DNA of 64,000 nt, taken from Branchiostoma floridae. Taxonomy: Eukaryota; Chordata; Leptocardii; Amphioxiformes; Branchiostomatidae. Below the pieces are notes generated by a model that saw only the letters and a program-made list of their open reading frames with translations, searched no databases and was not told the origin of the DNA. A program made the translations under genes and the position numbers. The stretch spans positions 6,665,528 to 6,729,527 of the forward strand of contig NC_049994.1 in the NCBI RefSeq assembly GCF_000003815.2. Reading direction: 5' to 3'. The first letter of the stretch is position 1; each line of letters starts with the position of its first letter. This document shows positions 53,926 to 64,000 of this stretch, piece by piece.

Positions 53926-54949
53926 TTCTTATTCACAACTACGATTGCTGACGTTTTGTGACAGTCTGTCACATTCCATTGGGCAATACTAGCATTTCCA
54001 TATACTAATCAAACAGATTTGATATTTCTGTCGTCATGATTACCATATATGCATGCAATATCTACACATGTTGATACTCATCACTGGCTTAAGCTTGTTT
54101 TAGAATAATATAACCACCATCAGGCTAGGGTAATAAACAACTGTAACCGTTACGTTCATCCTGCGCTCAGATTCAACAGGAATCTTTCTTTTTATCTAGC
54201 TACAATGCTCCCTTCTACCAGGCTACCGTGAATTTCAACTACCTTCAATTAAGAGAACCATTTATCTTTTTTTACCAATCCTTCACACTAAACTTTAATT
54301 ATGTTCTTTCGTTACTCCATAATTATGCTGAGGTACTTTTGAGACGTAAAGTGTTCTTAAGGCCGATTTTGGGGATCAAAGGTCAAAATGGAAGCGTCAA
54401 CAGAGAAAGGGTCACATAAAGGTTAATTATAGACTGTTTTAAAGCATGTTTATTTTGTAAAATTTAGACCCAGAACTAATTGCTGTTCCAATCCAAGTAC
54501 GCCGAATTATTTTCAACTAGCATTTCATCATTTTTTTTAATGAAAAAGAAAACACGTTGTGAGTTCAATTGTATAATGATATAGATCTTACAGAAGGTCC
54601 TTGGTCTAATTATTAGGGTGTCTCCAACGTGGCGATAATAGCGATAAGAGACTGTCCATGATTGGTCGATGGTGGTGCATCTTGTGTTGACTAAGCACTA
54701 ATTGACCAACGCTAGGTCACTATGTAGAGTTTGCTACACTTCATGCGAGGACGCCACACTGCAGTTCCTGTCATAGTTTTGTCATCTCTTCAAGATTTCT
54801 TCTGATTTTAGAGGTAAGGAAGATCACGTAATGTATTATCCTTGGGTAATTCTTAGCCTACGTCGTAGGATTGATTCAACATGCATTTAACCGCTAACAT
54901 GCACGGTAATTATTTTCTTACGTGCCTGGTAACACCAACCTTGGATTGA

Positions 54950-55200
54950 TGTGTTCAAAAATTCGTATTTTTCCAGAATTATAGTAGAGTGGAACTTGTT
55001 ATCACCAAGCACAGTAGGGGCATCCTCTCTGGACAGTTTTAAAGAACGCTTGCAGATAGATGTGCAAAAGTTAGGTGTGACAGGTCCTTCTGTGTAATAT
55101 AACAAGCTGCTGCCGCGCCACGTGCCTGCAAAGCTGGTGTGTTACGCCGAAGGGCGGTTATACCGGCTATATAGATACAGATACAGATTTCAAACAATTC
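54950..55200 (+). mobile_element. LINE 3' remnant (second family)
   Basis: The + strand shows a decayed C-terminal reading (ELVITKHSRG) and the tail 'gcaaagctggtgtgttacgcc', 'gggcggttatac', 'atagatacagatacag', shared in part with 20553-20574. Confidence 0.5.
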
Positions 55201-55245
55201 TAAACTTTCAAAACTCACTACAAGTAGTACTTCATACTTTTTAGG

Positions 55246-55560
55246 TATACGAGGGAGGAACAATAAGTTCTGAGACTCACCATAAGGTGCAAACTCAAAG
55301 GTCGTGGCATAATCAAACAGTTAAAAAAACTTTTATCAAAACCCACCTATCAAAACCATTGAGGCCATTGATTTTCTTTCGATGTTGTTTCGTAAATCAA
55401 AAGGTAAGTGGTGAGAAAACCAAGAGTGAAATGTGATCGAGTTCCTGGTGAGATGAAATTTTCGAAGACAAATTTTCAAAAATGTTTTGTGAGGACATTT
55501 TAACTAGAAAGAAGTGCATGGGTATTTGACTTTCAACAGCTGAGCATGTTGATGGGGGTC
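55246..55560. mobile_element. Possible mariner-like element end
   Basis: 'tatacgagggaggaacaataagttctgagac' resembles mariner-type inverted ends (TACGAGGG and AATAAGT). No matching right end or transposase was found. Confidence 0.35.
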
Positions 55561-55603
55561 ACCTGGATAGCAGTGATCATAGTTATTTGAATTTTGATAG
55601 ACA

Positions 55604-55947
55604 TTAAAGGCAACCTAAGCAATATCAGCCCAAGTCAATGGGGGGGGGGGCACTTTTCCACGTAATAGGATGAAGGAACTTTATTCCATTCCAGACCATT
55701 CCAACATTTAAGGAGCGAAAATTCGATGCCGCAGTAGCGCGAGGACGCTGTGAAGTCTACTTTTCGTGGGTTACAATATTTAGAGAACCAACTAAAGCGC
55801 CGCTTGTTTCTGTGCCACTTTTAATTCTAACCACTCAAAGTATGAAATAATGATGTAAATGTGGCAATGTAGAGCAGTAGATATCAATTTTTATGATCAA
55901 GAATATTTCCACTTTTAACGCTCTAATGTTGCTTAGGTTGCCTTTAA
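55604..55947. mobile_element. MITE with TTAA ends
   Basis: 'ttaaaggcaacctaagcaatat' is mirrored by 'aatgttgcttaggttgcctttaa'. TTAA is at both edges. An internal poly(G) run is at about 55640-55650. Confidence 0.75.
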
Positions 55948-56924
55948 TAAAAGGCTTTATACTTTATAGTTGTGCGCCGAAATTAGAGTTCAACATGTCA
56001 TTTTCTCAGTGAGACACAGAACTTATTTGTCAGCCCTCGCGCTGGTGGTGTCCTTATCACTCTAGATAAACATTTATCTAACCCACTGCTTTTGTTTGAT
56101 AGTTACATGGTGGGTATTAGATACACAAGTTATCTTAGCGAGGGACAATGCAGACATGTACCGTTGATGTATTTTATGCCCATGGAAGTCACAAGGGACG
56201 CACGGCATTATTTGAGACGAAGAAAAGCTTTAACACAAAATAAACCAAGATTTATCACTCGAATTCATGAGGTACTTTAGGTTGCATTTTATGAGGTAAC
56301 GATATATCGATAGAGATATTCTTTTTGACAGTTATGTTTCTTCACTTTAAATCTTAACTTTAAACTTTTAGTACTGAAAATTTTCCCTATGAGTTTTGAC
56401 CATATGTGACGGAATCATCTGATGATTTGCACTGTAAATAATTGTAAACATTTGTATGTGTTACATTATGGCGTGTGTGTTCTTTATATATGTCCAGGAA
56501 GATTAGCAGTGTACATTTTACAATTTGTATCACAGCTAATGGACAAAATAAAGCCTCTCAAAGCCCTCTCATCTGTAAAGATCTAGATTTGAACCGACCT
56601 ATAGATTCCATAGAATAGATGAGAAGTAGGTCAGTCAACGTTAGGTTATCTTCTTAGTCTAATAGAAAGTCGAACGCTCGAATATCAAGAAGAGCTTCAA
56701 CCAAAGAAAGCGGGAGGATATATGGCTAAGTAAGGGAGTGAGAATCAGTATCCTGACACCGAACTATATTATACTGTTAAAAATACATCTCAAGCTACAT
56801 TTTCAGCATCACTAAGAGACGAGAAGAAGCCGAACCTAAATTTGAAAATAGTATTAGAATCCATGCTTTTGATTGGTGTTAGAAGTCCTCTCAGCTGTCA
56901 TCATTTTTACTTTATTACGATTCT
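55948..56924. other. Intergenic, no gene seen
   Basis: AT-rich sequence with no recognised exon, RNA gene or repeat boundary. Confidence 0.45.
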
Positions 56925-57310
56925 GTGTCTGTTAAGAGAGTTTTTCATAAATCAGTGACTGCTTTTTAAAGGTAAACATACGTATCTCTAAATTTTCGAT
57001 GGCTATCAGTCCATCTTGGTCAAGGAGCGAGAGTTGCGAGAACAAGGTCAAGACTTGCGTGAATATTTTGCCCCTCACCCCGCCTCCTTGCGGAGAAGAG
57101 GTAAGTAGGAATTGGGCAGCTCCCAGCCATCATTGCGGTGAGGGGCAGAAGATCCACGCAAGTCTTGACCTAGTTCTCGCAACTCTCGCGAGAAGCAGGT
57201 CACTCTGTGACCAAGATGGACCGATATCTATCGAAAATTTGCAGGTATGTATGTTTACCTCTAAAATGCAGTCACTGATTGATGAAAAACTCTTTTAACT
57301 GTGTACATTA
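56925..57310. repeat. Long-inverted-repeat element, copy 2
   Basis: 'gttaagagagtttttcataaatcagtgac' and 'aaaggtaaacatacgtatc' on the left mirror 'gtatgtatgtttacct', 'gcagtcactgattgatgaaaaactc' on the right. The internal sequence matches 585-890. The pairing extends over about 100 bp per arm. Confidence 0.75.
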
Positions 57311-57630
57311 CGTGACTAATGAATCTCTTCAACGAGATTCTGTGTCCGTATATTACCTGTATATTACCATGGGGATATGATGAAGGCTACCATTCCCACA
57401 ATCACAGACGAACAGAACCCATAAATTCTGGAAAAAACGGGGCGTTTGGTCTTCTTCTGCCTCAAAAAATATCAATATCCATTGCCACATGTATGCCCAC
57501 TATGTTTTTACCATGTACTTGCAATTAGCCTCCGGGTATGAACTTGCAAATAAACTATCAAGTTATCTTACCATAATCTCATATCAACTCTACTTGTTGT
57601 TATTCTTCTAGTACATCGCTACACCAGACA

Positions 57631-60600
57631 ATGTACCGGATGTTGATATTCCTGTCGCTGATGTCGTCACTTCCGGTGGGACACCTGACGACCCACACCT
57701 GCCCCATCAAATGCTGCTGTCCAAAGTAATACTTTGAGTCTTCACATACCTGTGCTAATAACAATAATTATGGAAATTAGCCCATGATTTGCATGATTGA
57801 TATTTCGTTATGTAAACATCTTCGAAGCTATCTATATTCCAAATATCATGATGCTCCGACAACCCCTTGTAGATTATTGCCCTCCAAATGCACATCTAAA
57901 TATATATATATACCTATCGAATTTGGGGAATTCTTGCCAAACGGACGCACCCTATACTGTTATGCTAGCCCCTGAAGCGTCGCCAAAAAGTTTCTTATGT
58001 GTTATTTTTGATATCAGAGCTCACGCGATAATGTATCATATTGTTTTCTATAATACGAAAACCAAAGCTTTTAACAACTTTTGACTTAAACCCCTTTCGT
58101 GTTAGGGTTTGTTACATTGGATTTGAGAAGGGTTTTTCAAAATGAATTTGGATTTAAAATAAAGCTTTCATGACTGTGAGGGGCCACTACGGCAGCGTGA
58201 GCTACAGGCCAGTGAACACTAATGTGAACACTAATGGAAATCTGTATTGGTGATAAGGCCACGTTGATTTGATTATATGGATGACATCCGCGATCGCACC
58301 AATTTTCGGCCAATTCCAAAAAAAAAAAAAAAAAGTTTTCGACCACACAATAAATTGTGCAAGTATCAGAAAACAGATAACTAATGCCATAGAATGCCAA
58401 AATGAATCTAAAGTCAAAGAATAAGATGTGAAAGGACAGAAAGAAAAAAAAATCTATTGTTGGTTGGGGGAGGTACCAGTACAAAAAATTCAGGTCCAGA
58501 TGATCATTTCCAGGTCCGGACATGAACCTGGACCTGATTGTCTGTGGAAACTTGAGAACTGCCAATACTCAAAACAATGGTAATTGGTCAACTTTGCTAC
58601 AAAGGAATCTGTTTGGTGGATTATTGGACTCCCACTGCATTTAAAAATCCCATCTCCATGTAATAAAGGCTAACTGTCTCTGTACCTTTGACTGTAGAAA
58701 CTTGGTGCAATTGACTATAAACTCTACTTGACTTCGCTTTTGTTGTCTTCTTGGCCCCCCGGTTAGACCCCAAATGGCTGCCGACATAGTGTGTCCATTT
58801 TGTAATTGGCGAAATTGACCTGTTCCTCTGTTGTTTTTTTCAGGTCTGTTTTTTTCGGATTGGTCCAAGAAGAAAAAAATGTTTTGCACCCGTATGATGT
58901 ACTGGTTCCTACACCTAACTGTTGGTATACCATACTATGTGTCTTTAGTCCTATGTTCAACCTTCCTGGCCACTTTGATTTCATACTGAAGGCAACTTTT
59001 TTTTTTGGCCAAACTTTTTTTTTATTCGCTCGCTCGCATCAGTTTTGGAGTTCCCGGAGGATGTCATCCATATAATCAAATCAACATGGCCTAATGTATA
59101 AATAGTCAAGTTCAGGGTGTCATAATCTCATCCGTGAACATTCCAGATCATAAGAACTCACCACACACAGCAGCCCGCTATCTCAAGTGTCCAAAAGTCT
59201 GATTTTTAAAAATTTCGGCCAGCGGAAGGTCCCGCAGCCATCAAGTTTGCCGTCATCTTGGCATCACATGACCTCAAGTTAGGGACTGACCACTTCGAAT
59301 TATGGGTCAGCACAGGCTAAAAAATAAATGGACTCTACTAAAAGGAATCCTCTGTAGCAAAATGGACCATTGTTAAATATCGCCCATTCACAAGTTTTCA
59401 CATATGTGATTAGGTCCAGGTTCAGGTCCGGACCTGGACCCGATCCTCTGGACCTGAACCGGATCTGGACCTAAATTTTCTGTACCGGTACCCACCCCTA
59501 CCACCAAGAACAAAATCAAATGTGAATCAAATGTGACTTCGATGTGAACGGGGTCTAAAGGCGTGTTATGAGTGTTATCTTAACCCACTACTATGACATG
59601 TTTTGCATTTCAGTATAAGAACCGCTCAGTGTGGCACATACCTCACCGTTGTGCCTACTGGGTTTCCGGAAACCCTGGAATCCCTGGACCTCACCGGAAA
59701 CCGGATCGCAGGCCTGGACAATCTCTCACCACAACAGCTTCCTGAGCTGACTGAAATGAACCTCGGACACAACTATCTCACACTTATCCCAGCCAACTCT
59801 TTGAGCAACTTCACGGCTTTACAAGTTCTGAAGCTTAAGAATAACCGTCTTGACTCTCTCACTGTACAATCTTTTAATGGACTCAGTAACCTTGTTACGC
59901 TCGTGTTACACGAAAACAGGCTGACATCTCTTCCAGCTGGAATGCTGACTTCCCTCACCTCCCTTTCTGTCTTGTCTGTCAGTAAGAACGAACTAAGCAC
60001 ATTTAGGGGGGCTCTGACTTCTTCAGGTACAGAGAGCGGATTGAAAACATTTATCCTAGATCATAACAAGTTCTCCTCGCTTAGTTCTAACATGTTTCAG
60101 GGACTTGCGAATGTTGAAACTTTGATGTTAGATCACAACGAAATTTCCGACATAGCGTCTGGTGCATTTTCAGGATTGTCCAACTTAGCGAATCTCTCGC
60201 TTTCTTATAATTCTATTGCGGAACTGCAAAACTCACCCTTCCGCGATCTAGAGAAGCTAAAACATCTTTACCTACAGAATAACGACATGACTTACATAGA
60301 TAGTGATGTACTTCGCGATGTGCCCAATATAGAGACCTTATATCTGCAGTACAACAAGCTGAGTAGCGTACCTCCTCTTCAAGGTAAAATCACAAATCTG
60401 AACATTGCACATAACAATCTACAGGGATGGCCTCAACTTGCCTTACCTAGCCTTCAGACGCTACTGTTGTATGCCAACAGCATCCATAACATATCAAAGA
60501 ACGACATGCGAACTCTCATAAATCTTGAAACATTAGAGTTGCAGTTCACTGGCTTGCAGTATGTTGAAGAGGATGCGTTCGATCAACAAGTCAATCTAAA

Positions 60601-61327
60601 ACGTCTTATTCTGAGAAACTGTGCGCTGAAGTCTTTACCCCCACGTGTCTTTTCCTCCTTGACAAGTCTTGAAGAGCTTCATCTACAAAATAATCGACTA
60701 GTGGAGATATTAGACGACACCCTCTATGGTTTGTCGTCATTGAAAGAGTTGTATGTTTTCGGAAATGCGATAGGTTCTATCAGCGACCTCTCTCATCTTA
60801 GTAGACTCACAATTCTGAATTTAGCCCGGAACAAGTTAACACAGATACCCGACTCAATACGCCGTCTTAACAAACTTGAACTGCTCAACTTTGATTCGAA
60901 CCAGATCACCAATGTTTCCCCTGACGTCTTTTACAATTTGACATCGCTGCAAAAAGTTTATATGTATGACAACCCGTATCATTGCGACTGCGCACTGAGC
61001 GATTTTGTCGCGTGGGCTGCTGGGAAGGATGTGTTCATAGGAGAACTGCTCTGCGCAAGCCCAGTACTGATGCGTAACCGAACGTTAAAGAGCCTTAGCA
61101 TAGACCAACTTGAACTGGTTTGCAATTCTGGCTCCAACACTCCGGCCATTGTTGGGGGTATCTTTGGCGGCATTGCGATCGGATTTGTGGCTTCCATTGC
61201 AATCAAAGTGATGCGCAGAAAATCTGCTAAATTTCGCACCAAATTTGTGGAGATGGACTCAGTGAAAGACGAAGATGCAGTCAGTATTGTCAACGACAAC
61301 CATTCTGACGTTGCTTTCCAAGACTAG
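57631..61327 (+). CDS. Leucine-rich repeat single-pass membrane protein
   Basis: Two exons, 57631-57725 and 59614-61327, join in phase (95 + 1714 nt) into 602 residues. Exon 1 holds only a signal peptide (MYRMLIFLSLMSSLPVG) and the start of an LRR N-cap (CPIKCCC). The cap is completed by the next Cys in exon 2 (TAQCG). About 17-18 typical 23-24-residue LRRs follow (pattern LxxLxLxxNxL). An LRR C-cap follows (NPYHCDCALSDFVAW, LLCASP, LELVC). One membrane helix is at about 540-558 (GGIFGGIAIGFVASIAI), with a basic stop-transfer and about 40 acidic-rich tail residues. No TIR or immunoglobulin domain is present. Such proteins act at the surface in adhesion or recognition. Intron 1 is full of mobile elements. 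The small first exon is certain only from phase and content. Confidence 0.88.
58140..59310. mobile_element. Inverted-repeat element split by a nested hAT-like MITE
   Basis: The left arm (58140-58440) contains 'ggccacgttgatttgattatatggatgacatcc'. The right arm (58930-59310) contains its inverted form, 'ggatgtcatccatataatcaaatcaacatggcc'. Between them lies the MITE 58463-58918. A related end is at 5033-5061. Confidence 0.7.
58463..58918. mobile_element. hAT-like MITE, copy 4, nested
   Basis: 'gggggaggtaccagtac' to 'gtactggttcctacacct', with the same interior markers as 31249-31637, though diverged. Confidence 0.65.
59329..59500. mobile_element. hAT-like MITE, half copy in reverse orientation
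   Basis: Reverse complement of the left half: 'gtagcaaaatggaccattg' through 'aaattttctgtaccggtacccacccct'. Confidence 0.65.
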
Positions 61328-62761
61328 AACTAAGGGCATACAAAATTACACCGACTGCTTTTTTCTCAGTACATTTACATTTTAAATGTTCTTAAAATTA
61401 ATGTGGTTAAAAATTATCTTATATACATGACTTGACAAACTTACTTGCATCATGATGCATTCGTCACAAAAATTCACAGCAAAAACGGCCTTTGCTTCTT
61501 TTCCAAGCTTTTGTTTCAAACTTTACTAAAGCTTGAAATTTGGTAATTTTTTATGAGTTCCGTAGTAGGTCATGAGTCTTAAATTTTGTCATAACATAGG
61601 ATGTTACAAATAGTTCTTTACAACGATGCTATCTATTTTCTTTAACAATGTTCTGTCAATGGAAACAAACCATCAATAGAATATCAGTCCATATTCATCG
61701 ATCGCTTGTTGGGTGCGTTTAAAAAGTCTTTTCTTTAGGTGTGCAAATGAGTTAGATACACCTCTTATCTCCTTATGTAATGGTGTGTGACTGTGTGTGC
61801 ATCTTTGCGCAACTGTTTTTACCATGCCCCTGCCCCTACCATACTGTCTAGCATGTCTATTATCAAATACAATCCTGTACATGCACCATGGCGCCCCCAA
61901 AATACAGAAGTTTCTCAATAAAAAATAAGCGCCGATAATCATCATTATCATTGTCCAAATCATACTTTGGATTTCACTTTATAATAGAATATTTTAGATA
62001 CGCTTTTATACTTAATGAGTTATTCACATTTCTCGAATCAAGTATAAAAGTTTTCAAGGGACTCGATGCTATAGACAGATTTGTATATACTTTTATGTGA
62101 CTGCTTTACTATTATAAAGAATACCGAAATACTAATGATTAGCTTACTCCATTGTAACACTATATTAAAGAATTATGTTAGCTTTATCCTATACCTTTAA
62201 GCATTATTTTGTACTTTGTGTAATAGCTGTTGCCATACATTGTACCGTGCACAAATGTCGTGCAATAACGTTCTATATCTATCATCATCAAAATGGTTGT
62301 AATGTTACTTATCATATATAGATATATGTCAACTGTCATCTAGTCATTCAAAAGCATAAATGATCATTGTTATATTCGTGTTATATTATACTTGTTAAAA
62401 CAACCATCAACAGCATGAGTTTATGGCTTAAAATTAAATCAACCCTTTTTTCGAGAATAAAAGACATGAGATAAGCAGCAGAAATATAAGTTATTAATGA
62501 AGAGTTTTAAATGTGTAGTTTTGCTTGTTTTCTTCGACATTTTCACAAATCCAAATATGTTAGATGAATACCTGAGATAGTCCAAATGTGTTTTTTCAGA
62601 CAATGGTGATACTCAGCAAACAAACGACACATTTTCAGATCTCATACTCAGCCATTCTGCACTACCATAAAATGCACCAAGATGCATGTGAATATTTGAG
62701 CAATGTTTTGCTTTTTGAAAATCGTTATCCTATATTTCTAAGTTACAGGCTATTTGGGTCG
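61328..62761. other. LRR gene 3' UTR and spacer to the sulfotransferase gene
   Basis: AT-rich. AATAAA occurs at about 61916 and 62455 on the + strand as candidate poly(A) signals for the LRR gene. The two genes converge here. Confidence 0.5.
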
Positions 62762-63856
62762 CTACTCAAACTCAAACTCCAGCCCTGTTCCCGCCATCCG
62801 TTCACGGTACTTCTGGTCAAACCTGGCGCTCTCCTCGGCCGAGAAGTGGTTCTTCCAATCTCCGACAATACCTTACATAACAGAAAGTGTTTGTAATACA
62901 TTATATCTTCGAGTCAATCGAGTTAATCTTAGAAATGTTATCGCAAACCGTAAAAAATTCTGTTATTGCAATTATGTCACTTCATATCAAAAGTAATTAA
63001 TTACCTTACTAGTATCAAGTTGAAGGAACATGTCAAGTTTCCTTCATTTGGACGGGCTTTAAATGCAGTACAATATTCACATTTGATAATTCAAAGTAAA
63101 CAGCCTTTTCTTGCAGGAGGATCTTTTACCTTTCCTGACGACGTCCTTTCTCCATGTACCAGATTCTGACAATGTCTCCCTCATTGACTTTAAGCTGCAG
63201 CTGTTCAGGATAAGGGTCAGTTGTTCATCGGTCAGTTCTTTCTTCAAGAAGGCTGCTATAGTCCTCAGTGACGAGCGAATATTCTGCAAACAAGTATAAA
63301 TATGTTGATACTGACGAAAGATAGCCCTAAAGATATTGGTACTATTCCATGTTGTTTCTGTTTCTTTTCCTTTCGATTCGATTTATAGAATACAACACGG
63401 TGTATTCCGTATCACCCGAGGTACCAGCCCGACCGCGCGAAGGATCGCCCGACGGCCGAAGTCATAGCCACCTGAGAAAGCACATATTTCGATGCGAAAT
63501 GCACCAGAAGTTGAGAAAATGTTGTGTCCTCGAACAAAAGATTGTAACAACAGCAATTTTAACGTCCGAATCCGGTATTCGAATTTCAATCGTGCCGTAT
63601 TCAGTCCGTTCGAAATAGTTCGATTTACTCGAAGGAAGCCTGTGTGTTGCAACTTGGAACCCGTGTGATACGGAAAGTTATCACACGTTGCAGAACACCC
63701 GTGTCGAACGTTTTCGTGTCACAGGTACGACATAAATTATGATATCATACACATTTACCTTTTTCATATCTTCGTACTTGACAAAGAGAAAGTGGCGATC
63801 TTCCCTCATTTCCCACCAGCCCAGCACGTGATCAAAGTAGTCACCACTAAAGGCCA
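62762..63856 (-). CDS. Cytosolic sulfotransferase (SULT), last three exons
   Basis: Minus-strand exons 63759-63856, 63130-63283 and 62762-62871 join in phase and end in TAG. They give about 120 C-terminal residues of a family usually near 290 long. The first visible exon has YFDHVLGWWEMRED and FLFVKYEDMKK, the second has AAFLKKELTDEQL and CSLKSMRE, and the last has GIVGDWKNHFS, the conserved C-terminal PAPS-binding segment. SULT enzymes transfer sulfate from PAPS to phenols, amines or sterols in the cytoplasm. The 5' exons with the first PAPS-binding loop and the catalytic His are beyond position 64000. The acceptor of the last exon is 'ttatgtaag', with a poor pyrimidine tract. Confidence 0.9.
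63386..63733. repeat. Dispersed 400-bp repeat, copy 2 (sulfotransferase intron)
   Basis: Matches 3915-4333 but has lost the right half of the head hairpin. It ends 'cgtgtcacaggtacgacataa'. Confidence 0.75.
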
Positions 63857-63975
63857 CTGCAAGGGATAACATACATATGATTACCTTACACGCTACCGTT
63901 AGCAAAATCTGATATCTCTACCATTGAAGTCATTTGCTAAACTAAAGCAGAATTTATTAGCACGCAAAATGAAAC

Positions 63976-64000
63976 CCGTGCCCCCTCCCCCCCCCCCCCC
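63976..64000. repeat. Poly(C) tract at the window end
   Basis: A C run, interrupted by a single T cluster, reaching the last base. Confidence 0.9.

Overview
This looks like animal genomic DNA, most probably a cephalochordate (amphioxus, Branchiostoma-like). Coding genes have many small exons with GT-AG introns, mobile elements are dense and varied, and the gene families are chordate or deuterostome in character (inactive PLC-like protein, TRIM-NHL relatives, an EGF-repeat scavenger-type receptor, a ZIP zinc transporter, an LRR membrane protein and a cytosolic sulfotransferase). The species assignment is inference. All exon models were built by eye from splice signals, reading-frame phase and protein resemblance. 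No search was run.

Layout. (1) 963-6117, + strand: the 3' six exons of an inactive phospholipase C-like (PLCL/PRIP) gene. Its third visible exon is preceded by three truncated tandem copies of its own 3' splice site and exon start. (2) 6.1-14 kb: gene-poor and repeat-rich, with three of the four N gaps, and a decayed TRIM-NHL pseudogene (12340-13725, - strand) split by a LINE fragment. (3) 14924-23169, + strand: a seven-exon single-pass membrane protein with a 9-residue repeat and a C-terminal NHL propeller. An intact 961-codon LINE (ORF 17022-19907) sits in one of its introns. (4) 24.4-26.6 kb: a degenerate duplicate of the 5' end of that gene, in which a 160-bp unit has expanded and a full-length ribosomal protein S2 retrocopy has landed, with short target duplications and a poly(A) tail.

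(5) 27034-40676: two near-identical arms of 3.3-3.8 kb in inverted orientation, separated by 6.5 kb. (6) 31006-47667, - strand: a 15-exon, 737-codon EGF-repeat receptor (signal peptide, about ten EGF/laminin-type modules, Ser/Gly/Thr stalk, one membrane helix, 190-residue tail). One inverted arm lies in its intron 7 and the other just beyond its stop codon, so exons 8-15, which carry the membrane anchor and tail, sit in the loop. Its intron 2 holds a 104-bp array of about 15 units made from the junction of intron 2 and exon 3.

(7) 50603-53438, + strand: a four-exon ZIP transporter with a long CA microsatellite in an intron. (8) 57631-61327, + strand: a two-exon LRR membrane protein whose signal peptide is on a 95-nt first exon. 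(9) 62762-63856, - strand: the last three exons of a cytosolic sulfotransferase that continues beyond the window.

The genes do not form a shared pathway. What unites the window is structural: recent duplications of splice junctions, whole inverted arms and short inverted-repeat transposons, almost all inside introns of intact genes. These account for most of the non-coding sequence that I could explain.
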